DNA of 64,000 nt from the NCBI GenBank assembly GCA_023313575.1, contig JAJTTP010000010.1, positions 1,178,001 through 1,242,000 of the forward strand. Direction: 5' to 3'. Positions 11,941 to 24,400 of the stretch are shown in pieces. The notes beneath the pieces are model-generated. The model was not told where the DNA came from and ran no database searches. It saw only the letters and a list, made by a program, of their open reading frames with translations. Source of the stretch: Eutypella sp. D-1 (Eukaryota; Ascomycota; Sordariomycetes; Xylariales; Diatrypaceae). The translations under genes were made by a program, and so were the position numbers. Numbering within the stretch: position 1 is the first letter of the stretch; every line of letters begins with the position of its first letter.

Positions 11941-14000
11941 AGTAGACGTCCTGTCGTGTAACACCCTTTTTATGTGAGATGAGGTTGGTTAGGCTTGGCC
12001 TGACTGGGGATGCCCTGTCTTGCCCTACCTTGTCACTGAACCCAGGTGTCAAACGGCACGTACTATGTAGGCAGCCAACAGACCCGGCTTGGATCATTGG
12101 CCATTCTTTTTTCCCAATGTTCTCCCCCCTTTTTTCACCTGTTCCGATTGGCCTAGTCCACCCCATCCACGGCCCAAATCGCCAATCGTGAGATCTAGGT
12201 AACCGTACCTTGGGTTATTTGGCAGTCTGGATGCTACCTAACTTACCACTCAACATGCGGCCCTACGTACCTACCCAGATTAGATCTATTATCCCGGGAC
12301 AAATTCCGCATGGATACGGGACCCTGCAGGGCCATAGCGTGTCACATAAGAGATCTCTCTCTATTTATGAGGAGACTTTTTTCAAGGAAAGAGTAAGAAG
12401 TTGAAAAGGAACAATATCATAGTAGATTGTAAATGAGAATATCAGCGGGGATGAGCCGCTGACGTTACACGGCGTCTGCCTCGCATCGCATTCATGGTTA
12501 GGCATGACATACCTAGGTGAGTAGCGAGTGGATAGCCCTACCTAAGCCCAACGGCTCACCCCTTGCCCGTCGTGCAGCAAGAAGGCTATGCATGTGTCTG
12601 AGTGTAGGCATGTAGGTGTACCTTGCCGAAGTCGCGGACACAAGAAATGGGCCACTTGAACCCGTGGCGATGGGGTTGGTAGGCCCTACTGACGCTTTCT
12701 TGTGTCCGCTACTTGCTTGCTTCGGTCGGTTCCCGCGGAATGAACGTAGCCTCATTTCGACTACATGGCTGCACACACAAGAAAAGACAGCCGGAGGAGC
12801 AAGCGAACACACATGATTCTAGACTAATTTGGACATCGCCAAACGCCACGACACGATATCAGCATCGATACCGATGTCAAACCAACGCCAACCGAGATTG
12901 GCCTGGAAACGTGGCAACAATTGGTATGTAAGGTTTCTCAGCTTAACTCGAGTTTGCCTTGCGCGGGATGGTAAGCTGAAACGAAGTTTGCTTCGATTTC
13001 CGCACGAAAATTTAGACGTATACACCGCACAACATCTACGCAGCTGCTCAACGGGCGAAGGAAGGCAAACAGCGAGACCCTGTGGAAAAAACATTTCGGT
13101 GATGGCATTGTACTGTACTCCGCACGGGGATGTTCCGGCTGTTGGGCATGAGAAGCGTCATCGACCCGTCTAGGCTCTTTCTCCCTTGTGATTTTCACAC
13201 ATGAAACGAAAAGCAATGAGGTCTTAGCGGCAGAATCAGACATCTGAGAACTGATATGGAAAACGTAAGATTCGGAACGTAGCAATGCCAATGCACCTCG
13301 TCGAGGGGCAGTGTGAGAATCAACTTGCCGCCTTCGTTGTCCTGACACCACTGTTCGAGAATGTTTTGTTCTTTTGGCGAGACAAGACATAAACGGGGCG
13401 GGTTATGGTAGTAAGGTCATAAGTCGAGCATAACACCATGGTCCGATCACGAATCATCTAGATGGGAAGTAATAGGGGAGGGGTGGAAAGCGAATGGGAA
13501 GTGACAGACATGTTGAGCATCATATGACGGGGAAATCCCGTAACGTTTCCGATTTGCTATAAACCTGGCCCTATCTGTCCCAACGTGCGCCTTCTATGAC
13601 CTGGCCAGCTAATACCTAATGAAGAAGAAGAAAAACCGTGGAAGCGATATATGACATCTTTCTTTTTTTGACCCTGGAAGGCCAACCAAACTCCGAAATA
13701 CCTGACTTAGTCTGACGTAGTCTAATGCTCTTGGGTTTCTTCTCCTGCCAATCCCGTGTGAACTCCTTTCAAAAATGAAAACAGACCGAAAACAAGAAGA
13801 ATAAGAAAGGGTATACGAAAGCTCGCCAGATGACAAGTCAAATCTCGACGGCCAACTACCACCGGACGACCCCAGTCACAGAAATACCAGTATAACTCTG
13901 AATGGGGTTGCAACCGTCTGTGAAGGCAAGGAAGAGCTAGTGAACGCGCGGGACAACCGGGTCTTTGGGACTTGGAGACGTCTAAAATCGAAACGTTGAA

Positions 14001-16900
14001 CAAAAAGAAAGAAACAAAGCATGCCCGAAACAGCAGTAGCTTGTCCAGACTCATGAGCGGTGACGGCGGTATCGCAAGGTTTCCCATACTTGAAGGTGGA
14101 GCTCTCGTCATGTTGTGGCTTCTTTTGACTGGAGTGGCTAGGTACCCCTCTCGAACATGTTGATAGGGCGAATTCTGGAACAAGTAACAACTTGACGAGA
14201 TCCATTGTAGCCAATGGGAAGATGAGACGAGGAGGCTTGGCGGTGTGCCGGGGTTAACCATGCGCATGTCCGTTTTGGGAAGTGCTTGTTTGGGCGTAGA
14301 CTTCGAACCTTGACGATTGCTTCACCAACAAAGCTCGATTTGAGATGGGAAATTTTGCAGTAACACATCGTGGGCGGGTCTGTTTCGCTCGGCTCTGCTG
14401 CCATAATTAGTAATGCATCACCCGGGAATACGTCTAGAAGGTGTTGGCGAGACTTGGCGGGAGATACGAGGATTGTCTCGATATAGTGGACAGACGTGGA
14501 CATACCTTGGACCCCCACACTCCACAGGACCGGCCGACCCGAGTATCAGGTACAGCTAGACATTATGAACGCATGCCCGGCATGTATGGACCTTGCAGTA
14601 TCTGCATTCGAAAATCCACCAGTGGGGTCCCGAATGGCACATGTTGCAAGTCCATTGTACCAGAGTGCTGTCCGACTTGATCATTCGGAACGCGTGGGCA
14701 CAGGTTGAGGCTACAGCCATTGTGACCTGGTTGTTTATCTAAGTTTTTCCTGGGGATAACAGTTGAACCAATTCCGGTGCTCCGCTTGTGGGAGACGGGG
14801 GTGTTGGGTTTCTTCTTTAGGTGAGGGCTTGACACATGTTAGTGATATAGTGACGACAAGAAGAAGTAAGTAAGCTTACCTGGAAGGAACAATAGGTGAA
14901 GAAGATGTGGAATACTGGATAGAAGTATGCAATGAAGTGCTTGGCTTGAGAGTAGCTGCTATGATTGGAATAGACAGAGGACAGCTCTCCAGGAGTAATG
15001 AGGGCAGAGGCTTTATATGGTTGATCCGGTAGGAGGGATGCCGACTTATCTAGAAGTCTGGCCAGGGAAACCTTGCTCTCTGTTTGTGTGGGTAGATGAG
15101 ACGGGAGGAAGGTTGTTTGTAGGGCTGTTGACAAGGTAAGGCGGATATGCTTTATGACACAATTACAATCGAGTTACCTTGAGTGATGGCAAGCATGGAA
15201 GGCAAGCATAGAAGGTAAAAGGGAGAACCCTAAAATCGTTTGGCAGGTACCCCTTGTTATTGACGGCAACGATAGGTACCTTACTCTGTTAAGCGAGTAT
15301 AGGTGGGACTCGGGCACGGAGGTAGGCAGCACGGTCTGCTACTGTATGTGAATTTCCATTCTCGCCTACTTATCCGGGATGGAGGTTGCTAAAAGCACAT
15401 GGGGAGGGAGGAGGCTGAAATAATACATATGTAGGTACGTGTGTAGTAACGCCGTTGGCTACCCCGGCACTATGACGATGAGCGGATGTTTCCCGAAGGA
15501 ATCCCCATAATTTAACATGGGATATAACTGGGAAGAGTTGGAAAAACGGGAGCATGGGCAATAGGGGTATTAGGGGGGTAAGGAGGGGGGCAGAATGTGT
15601 CTGGAGTCGGGTGATGATTTACATGGCAGGAGTAGGGTGGACCTCGTCATCCCGAGTCTCCTGGCAACACGGTCATCACAGAGACATCGTATGGGCTTTT
15701 AAGCCGATACAATGTAAAATATAGTATGCAACTAGTGGGAGGCTATATGATGAATGAAAGATAAAGCAGGGAACCTTAATCATCTACTATGTACAGCCCA
15801 GGATACTAGGGTTCAAGGGGCTACCTCTGGATTCTGCCGTTGAGACCAGCTCAAGGAAGAAAAGAAACAAAAAAGAGACGGCTTGGCTGGCTAGTCAGAT
15901 GGCGCGAGTCTATCTCGATATAGGCACGGCTCTAGATCGTAACTTGGTACAAGATACATAGAAACTAGGGAAGGGAAGAAAATATATGGTTGTGAAAGAC
16001 CTCGGTGAAGGCCGAGACGGAAAGGGGAATAGCTAAACCTTGTTGTTGGGTATGTGACTAGTTGGGAAATTGTTCAAGGGGTACTCTGCCAGATCAAGTA
16101 GTGACATATGCAAGAAGACGGCTCATAAGCATTGTTCTTGCGTTTGAACTGTCTTGTCTTGACCATATGTTGTCTCACGATGCACCAACTATGGACGTGT
16201 GGATGTGGATCGGGAAATGGATCATATCAACCCGGGTTTACAGATCCATGTAACATAGGATCAAGGGAAGTATGTATAAGAAAGGTAGAAAAGTAGGTGG
16301 ATGGCATACATTATCTTGCCCAACCTGATATGGTTAATAGACCAGACAAGGGTAAGGCAAGTTATAAGGCAGGGTTGATGTTAAAAGAGAAAAGGAGAAA
16401 AGTATATGAGCCAGACTGTTGTCAGGCTCAGTCAAAAAGGACGACCTCCTAAAGAAAGGATGTAGTAGTGATGAGTAGGTCCAGGAATGGTTACCTGAGA
16501 CGAAAATACATAGCATATACATTTAATGTATAGATGCTACGTATATAAGGCATGCAGTGCGAAGCTTGGAGCTGGTCTGGAATTAGTTGTCAGAGGGAGA
16601 GACTCTCGGGAATATCCTAAAATTGGAGGGAACTTTAGAAGGGTGATATGGAAAGAAAGAAATCGCGAAAATGGCACCGGGAATTATATTCAAGGTCCAA
16701 TAATTTGATAAGGAAAGAGGATGTACATGGCCAAGGAGAGAAGAGAGAACTTATTTAGTTAAAAGGATCTGATGGGTTTTAAGGGGGATAGGAAGGAGGA
16801 GAACTGTTCATTGGTCATAAGTTATAACCAAAAACCTATAGAACTGGACGTGGTCACAGAAGGCAAGAAACGGAGTTAGAGCTAGGTTCTAAAGTTACGC
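14001..16900. other. Gene desert, part 2
   Basis: No supported gene. A minus-strand open stretch near 15134-14817 contains a good donor-like CAG|GTAAGC but starts at TTG and has no partner exon that I could find. 15.7-16.9 kb is more AT-rich and purine-rich on the plus strand than its surroundings. It could be an untranslated transcript, but nothing proves that. Confidence 0.45.
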
Positions 16901-16974
16901 GGGAGCAAATTCGTTTTCGCTAAGTTTAATGTAGGGTTGTTTGCATGTTGTATGTATATATGTCCATGGATATC

Positions 16975-17375
16975 CAGGTGGATAGGAGTTAACCTAAGTA
17001 GATACATAAATACCTGCCTAGGTAAGTACTTGCCTTATGCAGGTAAGTAGGTAAGCTGCCAAAAAGATGAGAGAGTACATAACGGCATCTATAGGTGTAC
17101 ATGTAGGTAAACCGATTCTTCTAAAAAAGAAATTTCCGTACCTGAGCAGCTAAGGTTCTTAGTACCCGTAATATACGTCTCGTAATTATCTACCTAGGTA
17201 CCTACCAGGTAGGTATGTATCTGGGTACTTATGTAGGTATGTGGAAGTTACAACCTATAAGCTGCGTATGCCTAAGCCAGCTAGTAGTTAGGGACTTAGC
17301 GGCAGGCTTATGCCCATCGTTCATTCGCTAATTTCTATGTATCTACCTATCTACTGTAGGTACCTAGGTAATCCC
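16975..17375. repeat. Dense cluster of TACCTAGGTA / AGGTAGGTA motifs
   Basis: Many copies of ACCTAGGTA, TAGGTACCTA, GTAGGTA and AAGTAGGTA occur on both strands because the core is palindromic. Clear examples are near 17020, 17190, 17210 and 17360. The same motif recurs elsewhere in intergenic DNA (about 1829, 2925, 32940, 33310, 47956, 49620, 56210-56560, 57665) and is rare in the exons. It looks like a dispersed short-period repeat with tetranucleotide periodicity. Confidence 0.75.
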
Positions 17376-18858
17376 GGGGTTAGATGGTCAATCACCCAGA
17401 CGATTGGGAGTGCTGGGTTTCTCTTACCGGGGCCTTCCTTGACCGGTCGCAGTGGGTTCACTGAATAGGTACATCAAGTAGGCAGCTTGTGGGCTTTACC
17501 GGTGTTATCACTCTAGTCACGTATATACTCACCTACCTCAACCCACTCCCTTCTCCTACATAGCCGCCGGTCTCCCAGCCATACAAAGGTATATGTTTCC
17601 ATTCCTTGTGCGGACGGACCCGTGGGAGGGCCTCTGGAGTATAGGAACCGGGAATATTCCTTGGCACAGTTCTGACAGGTCCATGGTTGACTTACGTATA
17701 GCCAATCCAACGGAGAGGGCCAGACTCTGACGAATGCTATCCGCCCCTATCTTCCCATACACACACAGCTGAGTCGTAGTCACACAATGCCGACCCTCCC
17801 CTTCCTTATCATCTTCTCTCATTCTGTACCACGAAAAGGTAGAGATATACTCTTAATGGCTGATTCGAGTCCTCATTCGGTTTCATGCCTAGAAGGATCC
17901 TTGTATCAAGTCCGGAATAAGAACCTGTTGAAGAATCCGGGCAGCCTGTGGTGATACGTCGGAGCCACGGGCAGCAACTCGTTGCGATGCGGCACACCCG
18001 CCCCGTTTGAGCAAATTTTCTGGTCGAATTTCGAGATTTACATGGTACGGCAAGGCGGATCTAGACCCGTGGACGGACACAACTAGTAAATATAAACGAT
18101 CCGGTGTGAGATTCCTGACACGCGAGGTTGGCGAGGACGTCACATCGAACCTCTCAAGGCGTGAGCCAACCCCACCATCTCGCGAGCTGTCCCGCTCAGC
18201 GTAGCGTCTTGTGAAACGCTGGGATAACGAGGCACATATACCTCCATACTACTAGGACCCCCAAACGACGCGCGCGGGGGCAGGGAGGGGGATGTGGTTT
18301 GATATCTGATTTTTCGCAACCGCCTTCCCTTGGCTGAACCTCATATGTTGATTGAAGGATGCCCTACATGGAACGATGCTTGACGGCCTATGCCGACAGC
18401 AAACGCTGGTTACCGTTAGCAGGACGATGATGACTCCATCAGCCTGATATACTTTCTTTCACGTCATGAGTACTACCCAAGAGAAACTCGGCCATTGGTA
18501 GAGGTGTACGTTATCCAACTCGTATTATTATCCAATGCAGACGCTACTAGTACCACTAGCTAGGGCTTACGCGATTTAGTCTTGTACGCGCCCTAACTCG
18601 AAATCGAGAAGGGGGGATATATACCTAGCTTACCGTCAAAGCCGCAATCCCCAAGGTCAAATCGTTCTGGAAGGCTCTCATGGGAGCGCCGGCCCCCTTC
18701 GACTATGCAAGCCGCTGGACATGGGCAACCAAGCTGGTTGGGGAAGGGAGAAGGCAGTATTGGCCGGCTTCAGGGGGGCATCGTACTACCTACGTACTGC
18801 GAGGTTGACAACAATGGGAAGGGGACTAAACCTACCTAGGGAAATCCGGATATATTTC

Positions 18859-18900
18859 CTCCTCCCCTCCCCTCCCCTCCCCTCCCCTCCCTCCCTTCCT
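18859..18900. repeat. (CCTCC/CCCCT)n microsatellite
   Basis: Roughly eight CCCCT-type units. The pure pyrimidine strand could adopt non-B structures. Intergenic. Confidence 0.8.
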
Positions 18901-19615
18901 AGCTAAATATTGTGGAGATCCGCTACGAGGCTACTGATGTTGAGGGCGGACCAAGTGTTAGGTAGTTAAGGTAGACTCAACGGGAGAAGCAATTAGCTTT
19001 CCCGTCGTTCTAGAATTTTGGCTCAAAGAGATTGCGATCTCGTACCAGATAGATTCGGCAGACACGGCACAGGCCAGCCCCGATTTCTCCGCACTTTCGG
19101 CGTTGTAACGCCCCATTTACATCTTGTGCTGCATATAGCAAAGGGATTTCAGCCTTGTGACGTGGAACTATATACTGTGTGCTCGAAACCACATGGTAGC
19201 CTGGTCGCACGACATTCTTCTCAATGGGTAATACGGTAGCAATGCTTGATCTCAGTTACATAGCATGAAGAGACGTGTGACTCACCAGAAGAGCCAGCTG
19301 TCATCGTTAATTAGCCGACCAGGCCAAAGTAAAAGCAGACGGTACACACGATCCTGCCAAGATGTTGTCGCAATGCAACGAATGGCCAAATAGAAGCAGT
19401 TAACTCCACTTTTACCAACATATACCTGCTTAGGTAGATCTACTTAACTACGAGATCATGATGAGCTTTATAAACATCTGGCAAATAAACTTTGGTCGTC
19501 TGGCCCTTATGTTATCGGCGGGAAATATGCCCACTACACTGATAGCTAGGCGCGCATCCGTAGGAATTAGCATCACTCAAGATCTGATGATCGATCACTG
19601 CAAACCGGCTTTTTT

Positions 19616-19627
19616 GGGGGGGGGGGG
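19616..19627. repeat. Poly-G run
   Basis: Twelve consecutive G after a T tract. The length may be uncertain in the assembly. Confidence 0.7.
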
Positions 19628-21000
19628 ACGGCTCACGATGAATAGGCATGATCTCACGGCTATTTGAGTTAGGTCGTCTCATGAATCAGGGGTGTGCGTG
19701 TCCGTATCCGCGTGCTTCTCAGATGTTTGTAGTTAGGTGAAACTTGTAACTAATGATCGAAACGTCCTAACGTCCAAAGACCCGAGCTGCAGGCTGGCTG
19801 CGCCAGATATCCAAATATAGCTTAGGTAGCGCTGCAGTGGGCTCGATTCTTTCCCTAAATGCTTCTAAAGGTTCTAGGAAAAGCCCTTTTAGGCGCTTCT
19901 TTTCACGCCTGGGCAAGCCTGGTTACGTCTAATTCCCCGTTGCGTTAGCACACTTCTTATACCCCTGCGTGTCCTTTGATGGATTCGGTGGGCCCTCCCT
20001 TGTCTCTCACGGAGATTTTGAGGAGATCGACTTCAGATTTCGGCATGGATATTCCTAAGGGACGGGTCCTGCTGGGTCTCGGAATCTCGCTCGGCTCGTT
20101 GGTGAGACACCTCTAGTATGTAGGGGAACGGGTTGAGAATACATAACTACATACCTACCAACGGAGAATATACCCGTAGAAGCCCGATTTCGTCGCGCGC
20201 TTGACGTTTCAATATGCTATTTGTCTGTTTTTATGGTTCCGCCTCCTGAAATATCATCAGAGAATCCCGGGAACTCTTCTCACGAACCGAACAGAGTCCT
20301 GGAAATTCAAGGCCGCTGGGAAGGGAGGGAGGAGGCGCGAATCGGCTCCGCTCCCGGCTGTGGACTTGAGGCTTGACCCGGCCTACGCACATGATGTATC
20401 CGTATGGATGCAGCCTTGGCACCCAGTCGTCGTCCATGCCTTCCATTCATCCCGTCCGCCGTTCGCTTGGTGTGTGACAAATGTACAAAATAGGGTGACT
20501 TGCATGTGCTGCTTACGTCCAGTCTATGCCCGTCACCCATAACCCCCACACGCCGCGCGCGTAAGAGTGTCGCATGGTAGTGGCTGAGTATCACAGGAGT
20601 AATTGTGCTCGCACCCGCATATATGAATCTTATCTTCTATGCCAGGCATGTCATGCAGATAATGCAAGTAAGAATGAGTTCGTGGGCATACCGCCCGCTC
20701 CTCATGATTACCAGGCATTTGGGGGAAGATGATAGAATGAAGTTCGTCGCGGCTCGATCCTGCTGATCTCAAGGTCATGCATCGGCACTGCGGCCCAACA
20801 TGCGACCACTAGATTTAGAGTGTCAGAGCATCTAAACGAGGCCGGGGGGAGGGGGATATGGGGAATGACATTGTGAGATCTGCCCAGCGTAGGTACAAAA
20901 GGTACGAAAGGTGTACGTACTGTTTTCTACAGGGGTTTGATCTGCGAGCGTGTGTGTCCCTACTGGGACAATGATCTATCCATGATACTCCCGGGTTCTT

Positions 21001-24000
21001 GATTCTTGATTCGATATCATCATATCATCAAGGTCAATGACGGCTCTTGAGATGTTGAAGCCCAAGTTCTCATGTTTCAAGCATATTATCATTTTCTTAC
21101 TACTTTGGAATATCAGATAAGATCTCACATTGTCCATGGTCAGCAGCAGCCAGGAGCTTACAGGGACAGCGTGCGCAGGTAATAGGATTGGCTGCCATCG
21201 TCATATTATTAGCGAGTAATATAGCTTCAAGGCAAGCGGTTGCGACCCCAGGTCCGTACCTATAAGTATGTACCGATACCTAAGTAGCCGTTTGGAATCT
21301 AGAAGACCTCAGGTCCGGGTACACCAAGGCCAGAGATTAAGCGGATCTTACCGCACTGGGACTAATAAATATGGGATTTTGATTGGTAAACATGAGGAAA
21401 TCATGTAGTTATTTGAGTTCTACTGGATTCCTATCGGATAGTAGCTGCCTAGCGCTAGGTACTTACTTAGTCGATTCCAAGCTGCAAGGTTAAGTAAGAG
21501 CCCACGAGTAGGTGGACCGGTAAACTGCACTATTCTCCCCTAAGTTCCCGTCTCAATCCTCTTAGGGTCATCATAACCTCTGATTGGTCGGGAATAGCTG
21601 CAGATGGCCGAAAAGAGAAATGCAGTATTTCCCCCTTCGCACGCATGGTGGATGTACTATGTACAAAGTATATGAAGCATGAATCGCCCGGCATCACCAC
21701 AACACTAACATTACTTTACTTTCGTACGTAACCATTGGGACTATTCGTACTTCGTATGCACACAAGATTTTTCTCAATGCTACCGTACCCTGACGGTCCA
21801 AGCCGACTTTAGCCATCTCGGCAACGTCCTAACTACGATCCGAACGATAGCTCGGATGCAAAAAGCATACACATGCGAAGCCGTCGGAATGCTAACAGGC
21901 ATGTAAGCCGACATCATGGAAGTCGTCTACTACTGAAGAATACTACTGCCCGTCTTGCCGGCGGCTCACGGGCCCCCCTCCTCGGTCCGGCTTCATAATA
22001 TTCAGAGAATGACGAGCACGTGCATCGGTTTCTGTCAACCCAAGGGATATATAACAAAAGTCCCGTCCCTTGAAACGGGGGGAAACGGCCGGTGGCTATG
22101 ACATGTTGAACACCCTCCAGTCATTACGTACATGCACTATCTAGATCACGATCTAGGCCAAGCGAAATCATAATCTAGCCATGGGTATATATACTTAAGC
22201 CGATTTACCTGCGGAACTCCTAAGTCAACTTCAGCTGCCAGCTGGGTGCGAAACTAACAGGATAGTAAGAATACCCGGGAGAGAACGAGATCCTGAGGCC
22301 ACGCTTTGGACGGCAATCCACGGACCTGCAGCCAACAGCGGATCAAAGGAAGCGGTGTAATCATGTGCCGAATTTGTACAGCAGCCTCCACGTGAAAGTA
22401 TACTCTGGACATCATGCGAAACCTGTGTGGTTAGAACCAGTATTGATCACGGCGTGCCCACATGCTGAGCGAGGACTAAGGCCATGGCCTATGTAGAAGA
22501 CTCGTCAACCTGGCGGCAGCGCAGGGCTGTAACTTACGCATTCACGGTCTTCTTCGGCCCGGTCGTGCTACAAGAATACCGGGTTCTGATGATGTAGTGG
22601 TGAATTTAAGATGTTGGCACTGTAATTCGTCGATTTTGGTAAGGCGAAGCGCATCGTCTTGAGAAGAAGTGCACTTAGAATAATAGGCGAACCAACGGGG
22701 GAAACATTCTTGCCTCATTTCTATCATTACACCACGGGCACCTCATGCGACCCGGAAGATCCTAGCGCTCCTTGATGCTGTTATTCGGGTTGTCCGATTT
22801 CCGCCCCATACACGAATCGTCGGTTCGGCGGGCCTGCTCTAGGAGTCGTCGCGCATCCTTTATCTGGCAGTGACGAAGCTGTTGGGATATTTCTCTACGT
22901 GGGCCCCGCTCTTAGGAGGTGGCACAGCTGTTGAAGTATATCCCGGGACACACTTTGTTTGATCACGTGTTTGTAAATTCCATGTAAACGAGACGTTTTG
23001 AGAGCGGGAACACGCATTATAGGTCTTACGTGGACGAGAGAGGCTGTTTAGCCTTCTGTACAAATATGTAATGGTCGATAAAGTTGTGCGCACGCAGTAG
23101 CAGTTAGGAAGGCAGGCTAACCCCCTGCGCCGCGAAATACCTAAAGGCCACTCCGTCCGTACTAACTCGAAATCATGAATCCTTGGCAGGCAGGAAATCG
23201 GTTCGCAGCCGGGCATCGTAAGCCAAGGATTGCCAAGTCTTCTCACACAGACGTCACCTAGTCGGCTCGATTCGTCTTAAAAGCCGATTTAATCATGGCC
23301 TGTTCCCGGTCTTGAGTATAGAAAAGTTCGCCTGGCCCGTCGCGGCTCGTCGGCAGCTAGGAACCGGTGATCGCCGGAAACCTGACAGGCTGGTTAGTTT
23401 TAAAGTATGTACGAAGAATCTAGAAGAGACAGACAGACCTAATTTTTGCTCAATCCCCCCTGCTGATGGCTCCTGGCAGCTCCTCGTCAGGGGCCCTGGA
23501 CGCGTTTACACCCTTTCTCTGAACGTTCCTTTCTTTTCGAGCATTAAGCGATGATTTTGTACCCCTTCTATGCCTATATTACTACACCACCTGTGCCGAA
23601 GCTGTTGGAAGACTCCAAATATGCCAATGACCTTCTTCAGACCTAGGGTCTCAGATGGGACCTCCATGCGCGCTACGTATAGTTATAGGTCATCACAACA
23701 CCGTAGAAGCCCTCCGATGTCACCGCCGTACCGGGATATACCTCCTGTGATAAATAAGCCCATCACGCATCTCCCTTGTATTAAGCAGCGCCCTCCAACA
23801 CTGGGTCCGAGACCCGACAGGCCCCGGTGCGTTTTCACCAAATGGCCATATTTTTAAGCCCGCGCCGGGGCGGAATTCCGATGTCAAAATTCACTCCGTA
23901 CCGGTAGTTAGTGTCTCTTCCACAGAGACCAGTTTGCTAATTTCAATTGTTCCTACAGCCAGACTTTGCATGGTGACAGGGAGTCTTTACGCATGTGTCA

Positions 24001-24400
24001 ATGCCATGGAACTACCTAAATAAGTAAGTAGGCACACGACATGAGTTCATTAAGAGGTCTCTATCAAGCTATTCTCCACCCATTTCCATCCGAGTAAGGT
24101 CTTGGAGTGAGGGCAAGGATTGTAATCTGACGATGATCGTGTAAATAACACAAGAGGATGAGACTATACGAGATAGACGAATGTTCCTACATTATACATG
24201 CCGTTAGCTCTGCTTATGCCGGTATTCAACTAACCTTGCAAACTGCACTATGTAACCCCTTTAGACTTAGCAAATGTCCGAAAGGTCCAGGAAATCCCTG
24301 TTACCAGAGATATCTATAATAAGCACACACGGGGCGCACCAGTCGGCGCAGGCACTACGCACTGCAGCCGGCCAGGATCATAAACTCGCACCATGTCACA
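21001..24400. other. Gene desert, part 4
   Basis: No supported gene. The longest open stretch (22860-23246 minus) has no domain, no leader and no introns that extend it. Short direct repeats (CTTGATT, ATCATCATATCATCA) lie near 20995-21030 at the left edge. Confidence 0.45.

Larger units (their letters stand above)
10756..14000. other. Gene desert, part 1
   Basis: No supported coding region. Open stretches are short, overlap on both strands and show no domain or splice logic. Simple repeats occur at 11181 (TTTCG) and 11924 (GTT). Purine/pyrimidine tracts and CCTAGGT-like motifs are scattered. I see no tRNA, LTR or transposase remnant. Confidence 0.5.
17376..21000. other. Gene desert, part 3
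   Basis: No supported gene. It holds a CCCCT microsatellite at 18859 and a G-run at 19616. Open stretches such as 20201-20542 plus and 20307-20594 minus overlap each other on opposite strands and have no recognisable protein features. Confidence 0.5.

Noticed and set aside
14817..15134. Possible small gene with donor CAG|GTAAGC on the minus strand
   Set aside because: Starts only at TTG and I found no downstream exon that continues it.
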